Shown piece after piece: positions 10,608 to 22,528 of a DNA stretch of 64,000 nucleotides. The notes under the pieces are model-generated. The model ran no database searches. It saw only the letters and a program-made list of their open reading frames with translations, and was not told the DNA's origin. Within the stretch, counting starts at the first letter, position 1. Every line of letters starts with the position of its first letter. The stretch is from Gliomastix tumulicola (taxonomy: Eukaryota > Ascomycota > Sordariomycetes > Hypocreales > Bionectriaceae). Made by a program: the position numbers and the translations under genes. Where the stretch lies: the NCBI GenBank assembly GCA_001599755.1, contig BCHX01000005.1, positions 3,964,409-4,028,408 on the forward strand. The letters are read 5' to 3'.

Positions 10608-12375
10608 CTATGCCAACGCAAGGTCGAAGCTCTTGACCACCACTGATCCTCCCAACGCCGCCGTGGCAAAGTTAAACACGGCGAATCGGAAGGCCATGAA
10701 GAACTCCCAGTTGTTATGCAGTGCCTGCGCGTCGCCAACAGCCTGGAACGTGTCACCGTCCGTGCTGTACTCGAACGTGGCCGTGTTACGCGAGACATCG
10801 CCGCCGCCAAACGTGGGCGTCAGATCAGCCGTCAGTCGCAACCAGATATCCGACGATCCGTCGGCGACGCCTGTGAGGCCATCAGTGACGCTAGCGACCT
10901 GCTCGCCCTCGGAGACAGACTTCCAGGAGCCGTCGACCTCATCCAGGAGTACTCCGTTGACGAGGGAGAGGCTGACCGAGCCGTCGTTGGACTTGCTGAC
11001 AGCGAGATAATGGGACAGGTCGCGGATGATGGCGATACCAGCCTTGTCACCGTTGACCAGATTCCCAACATTCAGACGGAAAGTTGCAGAGCTGGCAGGT
11101 CCGACGATGCGGGTGGTGAGAGTGTTGCGCGCGAAATGGAAGTCGCTCGTGACGGTGGCCGTGTTGAGCGTCAGACCGCCCTCGCCAAGGGACCAAGCAT
11201 CATTATCCGGGTTGTGATTCCACTCCCACTCAGGACGGAGACTCGATCCATCAAAGACATCACTGAAGGCACCCATCGGAGTAACAGTCTTGTCAGTCTG
11301 GATATTCGGCACGGGATACTCCTGCGCCCAGCCACCATTCGATCCAGTGACGACCTGCGGGATCCCCTCGGCGTCAAACTCGATCGGCGCGAGAACAGGG
11401 ATTCGGCCGAGCGGGTACGCGTCGAGGAAGCCCATGTAGTACCAGTCGCCATTCGGCGTGTCGACGATGGCGCCCTGGTGCGGGGTGCCCGAGTTCGGGA
11501 TGGGCGAGGCCATGCGCTCGAGGACGGAGTGGGCGGTGTACGGACCCCAGGGGTTGTCGGCCTTGAGAACGTGCTGCTCGTCGGCGGGCTTGGTGACCCA
11601 GATGTAGTAGTAGTCGCCGATGTGGTAGAAGCGGGCGCCCTCGAGGTAGCGTCCGTCTTCGGGGTAGACGACCTGCTTCGAGTCAGCATGATGGAGGAGT
11701 GTTTGGTGTTGTCATGTAGAAGCATAGCATAGCATAGCATAGCATAGCATAGCATAGCATAGCATAGCATAGCATACCTCGTCGCGGACAATGGTCAGAC
11801 CGTCGTCAGCCAGCTGCACGACTTCGAGATCATAGCTCCCGTAGGCAAGATACATCGTGTCGTCGTCGTCGTCGATCAAGATGCCGAGATCGTAGAAGCA
11901 CTTCCCAATCTCTCCGTGGAAAGACCACTCGCCGGCCGGATCGGTCGCCGTGTAGACCCAGGTGGTCGAGAAGTCGCTGCAGCCGTACCAGTAGTACAGC
12001 CCGTTGCTCTTGCGGTACTGCAGGCTACATGCCGTTAACATCGCAGCAGGCTCAATGACGAGTGGTGAAAACTTGCCTGCTTGCCCAGATGCCGTTCACG
12101 TAGGCACTGCTGCCTGCCAGGTCGTACTTATCCCCCCAAGTGAGCCTGGGCACCGAGTGCCCAATGAACTCCCAGTTGACAAGGTCGTAGGATCGAAGAA
12201 TAGGCGCGCCCGGGGAGTAATGCATCGTCGACGCAGAGTAGTAGAACGCATCGTCGACGCGAACCAGGTCGATGTCGGCGAAGTCCTGCCACAGGATAGG
12301 ATTGGTGAAGGTGTCCTGGGCGAAGGCCACAGTGGCCACGGACGCCGCGGCGACGGATGCAAGTAGCGACTTCAT
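10608..12375 (-). CDS. Secreted GH43 glycosidase (beta-xylosidase / arabinofuranosidase type)
   Basis: Three exons on the minus strand: 12375-12077, 12024-11778 and 11675-10608, giving 537 residues. A signal peptide MKSLLASVAAASVATVAFAQ is present. The five-bladed GH43 domain has the base Asp34 in WQDFADIDLV, the pKa-tuning Asp145 in YDLGILIDDD and the acid Glu194 in RYLEGARFY. Splicing restores the family text GIWASSLQYRKSNG and so supports intron 1 (12025-12076), whose donor is GC (AG/GCAAGT), a GC-AG intron. Intron 2 (11676-11777) contains an 11-copy AGCAT repeat. From about residue 330 a jelly-roll domain of the DUF1349/GH43_C2 type follows (WEWNHNPDNDAWSL). The enzyme likely releases xylose or arabinose from hemicellulose outside the cell. 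The exact acceptor of intron 2 could shift by 3 nt. Confidence 0.92.
11721..11775. repeat. Microsatellite (AGCAT)11 within intron 2 of the GH43 gene
   Basis: Eleven perfect copies of AGCAT (TATGC on the coding strand) fill over half of the 102-nt intron. The first copy on the coding strand also supplies the splice donor GTATGC, so the repeat begins at the exon border. Length changes would alter intron size but not the protein. Confidence 0.97.
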
Positions 12376-13342
12376 AGCGAGTAAATGATGAGTACGACAG
12401 TCTTGAAGATGTCCAGAGCCTTTGCCAGAAGGACAGGACCCCTCAGCGCCATTTATACACGTCAAGATGCCTCCCATTACCCGTCGGGCGGGAAGAAATC
12501 TCAGAGCTAATCTCCAACCGCCACCAGCCCATCGGAAGCTTCACCCCATGGGGGGATAAGAGTCCCATGATGCTTAACATGAAGGAAGCTACCAAGCCCC
12601 AATCCCCAGCTACCGCACGAATGAGAACGACGCGCGAGCAGGACCAGACGACAATTAGCGCGCTTACGGCTGGCAGAATTGGATTGCGGAGAAGGAAGAA
12701 GAGAGTGCGGGGGAGGGATCGACATCGTCGGGCGAGGTTAAAAGTTCTGGATAAATTGGCCATGGTGAAGGGGTTTGTTTTGTTTGGGCGTCCTGCCCAC
12801 ATCTGCCGGCAGAACCTGTTCCTTCTGGGGATAGCTTCAGGGGTTGGCGGGCGAGCACAGGGCACACTTTACCCGTCGGTTCGACGCCGTGGATCCTACG
12901 AAGCGAGACGCCGCTGGAGAACCGCACTGACTGCCTCGTCGTCGTCGAAGGGGAAGCTCCCCCAGGATGAAGATTCAAGAATGCCAGAGCTCCGATGGAG
13001 GTGGCTGGCTGGCTGGCTGGCTCTGCTGCGTCCAGTCTGAAACACGCGAACTGAGCGGGCGAGCGTCGGCTTTCCGAGTCGTCCCGATTCGAGAGTCAGC
13101 AACCCTGCACATCCTTACGCGGCGCCGGCTTCCCCCGGACCAATCATCCATCGCCAACCCTCAACGCCGCCCTTGCTCCCAGATCCTCCAGCTGAGAAGA
13201 GGGGCCTCCAACCCCACCGCTCCCCCCTCCATCATCACATCCCATCCCATCACGCATTCCCTGGTGACGTACGGTAGCATCGAACCGCCATCCCAAGCCC
13301 AGCCCAGCCAAGGTCGCTATCAGAGAGAGCCCAGCGCCCGTC
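12376..13342. other. Divergent spacer between the GH43 gene and the gene at 13343
   Basis: Apart from the TATA box at 12451-12457, it contains a short GGCT x5 tandem (13003-13022) and CT/CC-rich sequence just before the plus-strand start, as is usual for fungal leaders. No recognisable coding frame. Confidence 0.45.
12451..12457 (-). promoter_or_regulatory. TATA-like box of the GH43 gene
   Basis: The coding strand reads gtgTATAAATgg about 80 nt before the start codon at 12375, a normal spacing for fungal promoters. Confidence 0.55.
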
Positions 13343-14104
13343 ATGGAGCTCAATAACGAGGCCGTCATCCTACTCCGCACGCCAACGCCTGCCGGGGCAG
13401 CAGCAGCAGCAGCAGCAGGAGGAGGAGGAGGAGCACCACCGGCCAACAGCAGCACCAGCACCAGCAGCAGCACCAGCAGCAACCCCCCCGAGTGGAAGCC
13501 GCCCACCATCAGCTTCCTCACGGGGCCCCGATGGTACCCCGTGCTCAGCAGCCTGCACCGCGCCCGGTACGAGCGCACGCCGCCGCGCAACGCCGACTTC
13601 CAGCTGCGCATCAGCCCCTCCTTCCACACCTACACGGCCACGGAGACCTGGATCGACCCGGACGACAAGCCTGATCCGCTCGAGGTCGAGGTCCGCCCCC
13701 GCACGAGCTCCGTCACGGGCAAGGTCCTCGACACGAGCAGCGGGGCGTCGGGGAACGACAGCCACATCGAGGTCTCGCGCTTCGAGGACGCCGCCGGACG
13801 GGCGTGGGAGGTCATCGCCTGGGGCAAGCAGGGCCAGCTGGCCGACTGGATGCGCGAGGACGAGTCTGGCTACATCTGCGACCCCAGCGGCGAGGGTCGC
13901 CCGGACTGGAGGAACCACTACGCCGTCGCGTATTTCCACGCCACGGACACCGAGGAGGCGGGCGTCGAGGTGTGGGATAACGCCGCGCCGTATCGCCGGC
14001 TGACGGAGTTGACGTTTGCGAAGATACGCAAGGCGATCCGTGCGTCTGGCGAGGAGGAGTTTGCCAAGCTCGCTGATAAGCTTGTCGAGGTGCCGGTTCT
14101 GTAG
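13343..14104 (+). CDS. Unrecognised protein with a low-complexity N-terminal region
   Basis: Single exon, 253 residues, ATG at 13343 (MELNNEAVILLRTPTP). After 16 residues comes a low-complexity run: seven Ala, five Gly, then a Ser/Thr-rich stretch to about residue 48, encoded by CAG/GGA/AGC triplet repeats. The rest (EWKPPTISFLTGPRWYPVLS, then FHTYTATETWIDPDD, RAWEVIAWGKQGQLADWM, and a helical C-terminus AKIRKAIRASGEEEFAKL) looks like a folded, well-conserved domain with third-position GC bias. There is no signal peptide or membrane segment. I do not recognise the family. The long open frame and codon bias make it very likely real. Confidence 0.75.
   Translation: MELNNEAVILLRTPTPAGAAAAAAAGGGGGAPPANSSTSTSSSTSSNPPEWKPPTISFLTGPRWYPVLSSLHRARYERTPPRNADFQLRISPSFHTYTATETWIDPDDKPDPLEVEVRPRTSSVTGKVLDTSSGASGNDSHIEVSRFEDAAGRAWEVIAWGKQGQLADWMREDESGYICDPSGEGRPDWRNHYAVAYFHATDTEEAGVEVWDNAAPYRRLTELTFAKIRKAIRASGEEEFAKLADKLVEVPVL
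13398..13486. repeat. Coding triplet-repeat tract
   Basis: Seven CAG units (13398-13418), five GGA units (about 13418-13433), then mixed AGC/ACC units to 13486. Read in the frame of the gene as poly-Ala, poly-Gly and Ser/Thr. Likely length-variable between strains. Confidence 0.9.
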
Positions 14105-16617
14105 TGAGTGGGCGTCTTTTTTTTTTGGGCTGCCCTCTCGGGGCGCTGGAGTCGTCCGGTTGCGCGTGGCAGCAGCAGCCCACAGTGGCAGTAGGTAATA
14201 GCATGGTTCGTTGCTTCTGCAGGTCTTTGCACGTTCGCTTTACGGCGTCGGGTTATACCGATACCCGTCCCTTTGGTAGCGAGTTAAAATAGGTGTAGCT
14301 TGAAGCCGTTGGTTCGCTCCTGGGGGTAGGTAGTCTAACGTACCCTGTGCTGTGCCTCCCTTGTCATGATGCACAGCATACGAGTAGGATGAGATACACT
14401 TGCAATTTGCCCCTGTAATTTCAGCCTTCACATTTCAAAGCCAATATAACAGATGTTCATGCACAACTAGAAACCACGGCGTGCATTTCTCGTGGCCATC
14501 TTTGCCGTTTTCCCCCGACAAGTGCACGCTTCCGATCTAGTTCTCTCCGCAGACGTCATTGCTGCCCAACGCACGGTCACGTCTTATTACGCCGAGCCAG
14601 GTCTCAATTACGATCAGCCTGTTGCTGCTCCATGAGGCATAAAATCCAAGTGATCCTCTCGTCAGTAGATGACGCCCCTCACTCATTCTGGCACTCGACA
14701 GTCTGCCGCCGTCTCGACCAATCTTCGAGTACACGCGCGTCGACCAGTCATTAGGTCAGGTATCGTCTGATATGCGCATTATTAACACGGCACGGCTGTT
14801 GTTGCACTCTCGTCTCTCCAAGGTGGCCATCAGACAGCAACGGGACGAGGTGAACAGGGTACAAAAACCGAGACCGATGACAATAACTGACTGGTGGTCA
14901 CCGAAAAGCCTCTTACATACTTACGTACTACCCAGAAGATGTAAAGAGCGCGCCACCGGCGTAGACTCGCACAGGCCTTGTCCAGATAACGCTACGTGAC
15001 ACACTTCCAGAAGCAAAGCTCGCACGCCGTAGACGCGCCGTCCCTTGCAGTGCGGCCGGGTTGGCGGAGTATCGGTCTCGGGTGGATGACAGGGAGAATG
15101 ACAAGGACAGGCGGGCGATGCAAAGTTCCTGACAGGGTTTGTGTGGTCTGTGATAGGTTCCGCCCTGCGACGCCGAGGGTGCTCTGCTTGTTGGTTTTGG
15201 GACAGTTGGGATGATGGAGGGGGTGGATGTAACGTCAGTCAGCCTACCCTTAATAGTATGCGAGCTGGCAGGATGGAATGGGAATGTGCAAGCTTGCCGA
15301 ATGCTTCCTTCTGTGATTTCGGTCCATTCTCGGTATGTTCATCTTCAGTGACATTGGTTCTCAGCACCCTGGTGAAGGAGGAAGCCGACTTAGCCGTTAG
15401 CACTTGTCCGTTTCTGTAGTCATTTGAACAAGTAGAAATACTTCGTCACTAATCCGTATGAGGAGTAAAGACTGATGCTAATCGGAACACTGTAGAGGGG
15501 CCACAAGTGCAGAAACGTGCTGTCGCAGCGAGGCAGTATCTCATGTGTAGGGTATGTGAAAGAGGCACGGATTGTGCAATTTCGTTCCAGCCGGGGCGTC
15601 GGTCGGCAAGCCTGGACAATCTGTCACCAATCGCACGCTCGAAATCGATATGTCCGGCGATTTATTGAGCTGAACAAAACGAGGCGTCTGATAATGTACA
15701 ATATATTAAGCCAAACATTGCCGTTGGTGCCGTAGTAATGATCGTTGGTCGACACCATGAGGCATCATCCCGGTTTCTGCATTCCATGGCGCCCCCCCTT
15801 ACGGAGTTCTGCTGACCTCGTGCAGTCGGAGAGCAGGGATTAGCACTCTCGAATGCGACGTCAAGTCCTCACCGGTCGAAGATGGTACTATTAGATCAAC
15901 ACATCCTGCATATCTGGGAGGGCCTCTTGCACCCGGAACAGACCAATGGCCGTCGACGAGACCGAAAGAGGGGTTGCTGCAAGGTGGTATTAATAGAAAG
16001 TGCGTTCCGAAGAGCGTGCTCATCCTCGTCCTGCCCATCTTGAGGACCAGACCGGCCTACGTAATAGGCTAATACAGCCGGAGAAATACTGGGGGAGGAG
16101 GCCTAGGCGCTGCATAAGCCCAGTCAAGCCCCCCCTTGGTCACAGGTCTCGGCAGCGCCCCCCAGCGCTATTGCAACAAGCTGCCCAAGCCCCCACGTAT
16201 TTGTGCTGGCTGCTGTAACCAGAACCTGTAACCTGGCAGTCTGGGCACCTCGCACAGGTCGCGCTCTGTCGGAGCAGATCTGCGCAAAGACAGATCTTGT
16301 TTAAAAGCCAGGTGCCTGCCTGTCCTGCCTCCCATCTCCCCATTTTCTCCCTCCTGCAACAACCCCCCTCCCTGTGGTTGGAAACATCGCCCAGCGCACC
16401 ACACCGGCCAGAACCATCACTGTTGTGTCCCTGGTAATAGGACCCTTTTCTCGATCCCTCCCCTGGTATGATGGCCTGATTTCCCCTCTCTCTCTCCACT
16501 CTTGTCTTGACTGGGATATTTCTCCTGACAGCAGCTTGATCGGTGTGCGCTCCCCCTTTCTCCAGGAAACCTCCGCCTTCCCCTGGAAGAAGGGAAGAGA
16601 TATAACATCGCGACAAG
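14105..16617. other. 2.5 kb intergenic region
   Basis: No frame with family motifs or coding bias on either strand; the longest (15141-15419 plus, 15799-16038 minus) look random. The last 300 nt are rich in CT/CC tracts, as expected for the leader of the next gene. A TATA-like sequence (gaTATAAC, near 16600) is only about 20 nt from its ATG and is probably not a promoter element. Confidence 0.4.
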
Positions 16618-17361
16618 ATGGCCCGCTCCGACACCTCAGAGACCTCAGAAGCCAGCTCGAACGGCACAGAACCCGGCTTCAACGCCCGCCGGGGCCCCAG
16701 ATCAACGGCCGCCGCCCTCCTGGCCAACCTGCCCCGACGCCGCCCCGCCGTCCAGCCGCCCGACCTGGACCTGCCCGTGGACGGCGTCGTCTTCAGGAAA
16801 GTGCTACAGTTGCCGCTGGTGCCGCTCCGCGCCGTGCTCCCCACGGGCCTCCAGGTCGGCATCGTGCCCAACCACCCGATGCACGCGCTGACGGTGGCGC
16901 CGCCCGGCAGCAGCGTCCAGGACCGGCGCCTGCCGCCCGCGCTCCGGGGCTGCTTCCTGCCGACGGACATCCCCCCGCCGCCGGCGCGCGTGACGCCCGA
17001 GCAGGCCGCCGCCGCCGTCGACGAGATCGCCGACCGGATCGAGGAGTGCATGTCGGTCGTGGACGCGTGCCGGGCCGTGCTGGACGTCGCGATCGCCCAG
17101 CGCGAGGCCGACGAGGCGGTGCCGCCGACGGGCGAGGCGCCGACGGACAAGTACAGCATGAACACGCTGCGCAACCTGCTCGACGACACGGAGCTTGCGC
17201 GGCACGTGAATCAATGGGAGAGCTCGGCTTACAGGGAGCGGGCGGAGACCATTCGTCAGCCGGCGATCAACAATGGCAGGGAGACGGTCGTCGAGGTGGT
17301 TATTCGGGATCCCACCAGTGGCTGGATTGTCATTCGGCAGCCTAGGCAGGCTGAGGGGTGA
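16618..17361 (+). CDS. Unrecognised protein, 247 residues
   Basis: Single exon starting at ATG 16618 (MARSDTSETSEASSNGTEPG). A Ser/Thr-rich start is followed by DLDLPVDGVVFRKVLQLPLV and then a helical stretch rich in Ala, Asp and Glu (EQAAAAVDEIADRIEECMSV). The end, ETVVEVVIRDPTSGWIVIRQ, looks like beta strands. There is no signal peptide. The strong third-position GC bias and long clean frame support a real gene. I do not recognise a domain. The large frame in another phase (16374-17345) is a shadow made of low-complexity Arg/Pro/Gly. Confidence 0.65.
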   Translation: MARSDTSETSEASSNGTEPGFNARRGPRSTAAALLANLPRRRPAVQPPDLDLPVDGVVFRKVLQLPLVPLRAVLPTGLQVGIVPNHPMHALTVAPPGSSVQDRRLPPALRGCFLPTDIPPPPARVTPEQAAAAVDEIADRIEECMSVVDACRAVLDVAIAQREADEAVPPTGEAPTDKYSMNTLRNLLDDTELARHVNQWESSAYRERAETIRQPAINNGRETVVEVVIRDPTSGWIVIRQPRQAEG

Positions 17362-20300
17362 TGGGTGATGTTGCGGATTGGATATGATTGGATTGGATTG
17401 GTATTTGTTATTTCGTCACGGTCATTGAAGGATTCAGAGATTTGGATATCAGCTGGGAGGGATTTCTGGGCATCACTTGGAGGACAGGGTAGTTTCCAAC
17501 ACGTGCTTCTTCTTCGACATCCTTGTCCCACATCTTGCTACGTACTACGCAGCAGGTACTGCTCCTCCAGCAGGATGTCCAGTCTTCCGACCCCCTCCCT
17601 GGCCGCTTCTACTAGACTTCCGGCCTCGTAGCTCGCCGTTAGACCTCCCCAGACAAGAGATGCAGACATGGATTGACTGTGAACCGGCCCATGATCCAGG
17701 GTACCATCGGCGCATCCTGAATGGCAACTATCACTCTTAGTCCCGTAGATCACTGCACCTGCCCTGTGATAGTTCGGTCCGGCCCGAGTAGACTGGGAAG
17801 GGGTGGGGTGATGCCCAGGAATGGGATTTCATGGGGGCTCTGGTGCCACTTGGCATGTTCCTTTGGCTGGGAGGGGATGAATCCATCGTGAACGAGGGGG
17901 AGATGGAGGGGGATAGCACGAGCGGGCAGACGCTGGATCATCGATCATCGTAGCCCGACGAAGGCACCTGGCGCTTGACTGCGACCTGGATGGATGGATG
18001 GAGGTAGGGCAGGGCCCTTCAAATGGAAGTCTGTGCACACCTCACTAGACCGACTCGTCAAGGGAGGCACCAGCACGCATCACGATGCCATTTGCTCCCT
18101 GCCACCGCACCGATAGACTACGTGTGATGTGATGTACTTTGACCTTCTACTGGCACACGGGACTGGTTATGACACGCCACTACGCACTGGGGCAGCCAAC
18201 GACATGATATACGCCTCATTTGGGCCCTCTTCCAAGGTGGTATTTGGTCTTTACGTCTGCTGATACCACTATCGCCCACTTCCAGACAAATCGCGCTGGA
18301 TGCACGGACACAGACACAGAATACCGTGCTGGCACTGGATTCTTTTGCCTCCGCGCCCTCTCCATCACTTACCTACCTTCGGCAGCTCCAGCGAAGACCA
18401 TCTCGCCGCTCATTACCAGGCTTGGATCGTCGCACAGCACAGCGTCAATGCAGGTCGCCACATTGATCACTAAAAGCCCGACCCTCTGATCTCAGCGACT
18501 CGATTGGCTCGCAAGGCCTTGGGCCTGAGGCAGTCTGTGAGACGGTAAGCTTGTGCAACCCCAGCCACTCTGGAAGACGGGCGGTGACATCTCGTATTGC
18601 TGGCGCCTCGGGATGCAGTGCGAACTTGGCATCAGGCTGTCTGACTAGAGGGCGTCGAAGCGCCGAGTGCGATGCTCCAGGACGTCCGATGCAACGCTGA
18701 CTGGCTGCTCTGCCAATCAGATCGCGTGCAAGCCTCGGCGAATCAGAAGCTGCCCCGATCACACGCAGCCCTCGTTACCTGCATCGAGCATCTCGAAGAC
18801 ACTGGAGACGAATGTTGATGACGTCAAAATTGGTGATCACCCGCCTCTAGCCACCCGCGCACGGCGTGTCTCGTCTAAATTGCCGTGCTTAAGGGTGCCG
18901 ACATACAGTTCCGCATCCCCGCGGGTAGACGGGCTTGACTGACGGACTTTGTCGCTATGATCGGGAGGAGATATCGGCTTCGTCTCGCGTATGCGGCCAC
19001 CCACGGACACGTCCGGACTCCCTGCCATCGGGTATGATACCTCCCGTCGCCTTCCACTGTCTCACGCCTCTTGGAAGCCTGCATGAAGGTAGGCGCGTAA
19101 TCACTTCCAGTAGCATGATTGAAAGGCAACCTGGTTTCTCCGGGCGGGATCACGTCGCTTGGGAAAGGACGTGATTGTATCCCCCCAAAGGGCCGCTCTT
19201 CGGCGAGAAACTCGTCCAACGGATGCACCTCGCCATCAAGCCATTGGGCATCCGCATCCTCGCAACGGATCACGGAGGCCGTTATGCCATTAACGCCGCT
19301 TTTTCCGGATGCGACTGATTGGGAGATTCCCGACTGATTGTGAGGTGTCTGGCTGATTGCAAGGTGCCTGGAATCAATTATTTATACCCCCCTTCTCTCC
19401 CACCATTTCTCGCTCGTCTTGCTTTTTCCTTCTTCCATCATCACCATCACCACACTTGCAGTGCTCCAAGGGCCAACCCCCTGGTCTCTCCACGATTTCC
19501 CTCCTCCATTGACACTCACTTCTTTCCTCGACTGTCCTCGTGCATCGAGTCCTCCTTGCTTGGCCTCTGACTGTCTTCGCTGCTCTACTGCGTCCTCTCG
19601 GTCATCACGAGCGGATTGTACACCTCTCCCGTCTCCCCGGACCCTGAGTCGCACTCGCATGACTGACAACTCAGATCCATTGTTTGGAGCTGCGTGATGG
19701 GGTCGACTGGAGCGGTATGCGGCTGCCTGGAGCTCTTTGTCACCTCGGGGGCTGACGATACGACTGAATCAGCTCTGCATGGTGGTGGCGAGCCTGTCCT
19801 TTTGCCAAGATCCCCTGCACCCAAATCCTACCGCCGCACTCCCAAACTGATGCTGTTCGTTGATCCTGTTAGCTTTGCGGCTTTGCGGCTCGTCGACTTG
19901 CACGCTGCCTGGCGAAGAGCTGAGGACCTTTCCGTTACGCCCTTGGGCCGTGTGAGCAGGCTGTCGCCTCTCGTGTCTGGCGCCGTTAGCCTTTTCTCCC
20001 ATCTAGAATTTCCCTTTCTTTTTCATCCACGATGATATCTCTGGGTGCGTTGCGTTGATCATGGCGATCGACACACCGCGCGAGACGAAGCCCCGCTGTC
20101 GATTCATCCTTGTCATTTGAGGATGAAGTGATCGCCTTTTGACCACGGGGCCGCCGTCATGGAGCTCCTAACCTCGACAAAACCTCGTTCGTCCGCCTAT
20201 GGAGAGACGGAGTTCAGATGCACTGCCCGCCTGTACGTAAATTCACTATGCGCTGTCTCCTTCGTGTCCCCTGCTAACTGCTCACCACCACAGCCTCGAT

Positions 20301-22528
20301 TCCAATTGTGCGTCATGAGGTCACCCGTCGGTCTCGATGCGCTGCTGAGGCGAGACATTGGCACTGTGACAATGTCCTTCGTGAGGGCACGCTACGCAGA
20401 TGAGGGAGCGAAGACAATCGTACGCATACCTTTTGCAAGCCACGAGCAGGCCGGAGGGCCATTGGAACTTTCACATCCGGCTCTTTTCGGCCCATGAGAT
20501 GCTATGCTATCGCGAGGTTATTGTCGCAGAGAAGAGAATGGACAGCCGAGACCATTTCTTGGCCCCCCGACGCGGAACATGATATTTTCCGCCTGGCCTC
20601 GCTGCTGTACGTACCATTGTATTCGGACGTCCCATACTGCCCCTCCGTTTGGTCCCTCTGACATGTCTGCAGATGTCGACAGCCCTGATCAAAGATTTCG
20701 AACCTCATAACGGCGAGGCCGATGCCCGTCCCTGCGCCCTTAGGTCACTTTGCCGCTTCTTGGGTGACGGTGCTCATGACATCCTACTTCTGCCACCTCG
20801 TGGTGGCGGCCTTCTTCGACAGTCGAGCTCTGCTTCTATCCTGACTGCCCGACCGGCCTTCTGAACTGCAAGCTGTCAACGCTACCATTCACATCGCTTG
20901 GGCGACCATCGCTGGGGTGGCAGTGTGCACTGCGTTTTGGCAACCGGGACGTCAACATAACGACGGGTTACCTGCGGTCGTATGCATACAACCCTTTACG
21001 ACCAAGACCGCCGACATCTGGTCACTACATGCCGGAGACCGTTGTCCCTAGTGCAATGGCAGTCCTTCCACATATGGCTAACGAGTTCGTCGGCGCTGCG
21101 TCTGGTGGCTGTCTTAAGGGTCCCATGAGGGAGCGGGATGCTGCCACTCCCACGGACAACAGCATACCTCCGCTATCGCATTTGCGCCCTCCAAGGGACC
21201 CTCTTGGAGAATCCTTCCCTCCCGACCTGTCTCGACTTCCTGCCCTCTCGACTTAGTCATAAGTCGATGAATCTGCTCTCAAGTGAGTGTCTGACCTCTC
21301 CTGCTCTAGGTCAGCCCGTTGTTCTTTGAACAGTGATCTAATCTTATCTGTCTAGACTTTGTTGCGTCATCTCTCACGGCAAGTCCAACTATGGGCGTGA
21401 TCGCAAAGCACTTGCAGACATTACCAGTGCCAGGCAGTCGAAGTTGCTGTTACAGTCCTGCCCTGCGCGACTATTCAAATGAACCTCTTCACCCGTCAAG
21501 GGCCTCAATCTCCCATGTCTGCGCGGGCGGTCGGCCCGCACCCAATGCTTTCCGGAGTGACTGGTAGCTGTCTGGAAGCGTGAGATCTTGCCGAATGCGT
21601 TGAGGATCCCTCTATCCAGTAGTTGACACCTCGGGCAATATCCCAAGACTGGGTAAGGAGGAAGCCTGTTTCCCTTCTCTGTAGCTCCAGGCACATCGCC
21701 ACCTCGCACACCTTCTTGCAGCGGCTGGATGTCTTTTTACACCCAAGCAGTTGAGCGATGCTGCGGGACGACCTCTTCTGTTTACCGCGGGAAGGGATGA
21801 TCTACACCGACTGGCCTACACTCAATTTTTTGCACATGCAGTGCCTCGAGCGTGTCTCGTGGGATAATCTGACGACGCATTCGGGTTGGTGCAAGCAGCT
21901 CGACAGTTTCATCCGATTGAGGAGGGGCTCTGTTGAGAATGCAAGACAGGCTGCTGAAGTTTCTTATCGAATGCGACGACGTCCTGCTGCACTGCTGAAC
22001 GACTTCCCTCAGTTGCGGAACCCGTTAGCCTCTAGCCCAATCCAGGGCGAGCTGCATCTGGAGCCAGTGGTAGAAGCACATGACTCTGAGTCAATGTGCC
22101 TTGACGGCGCGACGGCCGACACGCTCTTCCTGTCTAGATGGATCTTATATGCAAGCACAGCGACACTCTACCATGGCATTCCCGAAGGATGCTATCAGTG
22201 GATCGACGTGCCATGCGTCTGAGACTAACGACACTCCCGCTGGCCGATCTCCGACGGCTCAAAGTAAGAACCGAGAGCATCGAGGGCAGAACGCGCCGTT
22301 CCCCATCATCCCCTGGTCGTTGAGATCTTGAGGGGGCGTTTATCTGGAATGAGACTCACGAATTACGCCACCGTCGAAGGCTCCCAAGTCCGTCGTTGAC
22401 TCTGGGGTCGTGCGCTCCTCGTCTCGCGCCCCTCCTGTTGCTGGCCAGAAACGTGCGCGCGTTCCCCAGTCGTCGAGGCGGAAGATGCCTTTGCTGACGT
22501 TGAGGATGACCATCGAGATATAAAACCT
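17362..22528. other. 5.2 kb gene-poor region
   Basis: Only short frames with no recognised motif. A promoter-like patch at 19381-19460 (TTTATACCCC followed by CT-rich sequence) has no convincing gene behind it: the next ATG (19660) opens only 12 codons. A 154-codon ATG frame at 21758-22222 (MLRDDLFCLPREGMIYTDWP) has mixed codon use and no motif I recognise. Base composition is not strongly AT-biased, so heavy RIP mutation is not evident. Confidence 0.4.

Noticed and set aside
10716..11732. 338-codon plus-strand frame over the GH43 gene
   Set aside because: Antisense shadow with no recognisable domain.
16374..17345. 323-codon plus frame overlapping the gene at 16618
   Set aside because: Low-complexity Arg/Pro/Gly product, typical of an out-of-frame reading of GC-rich codons.
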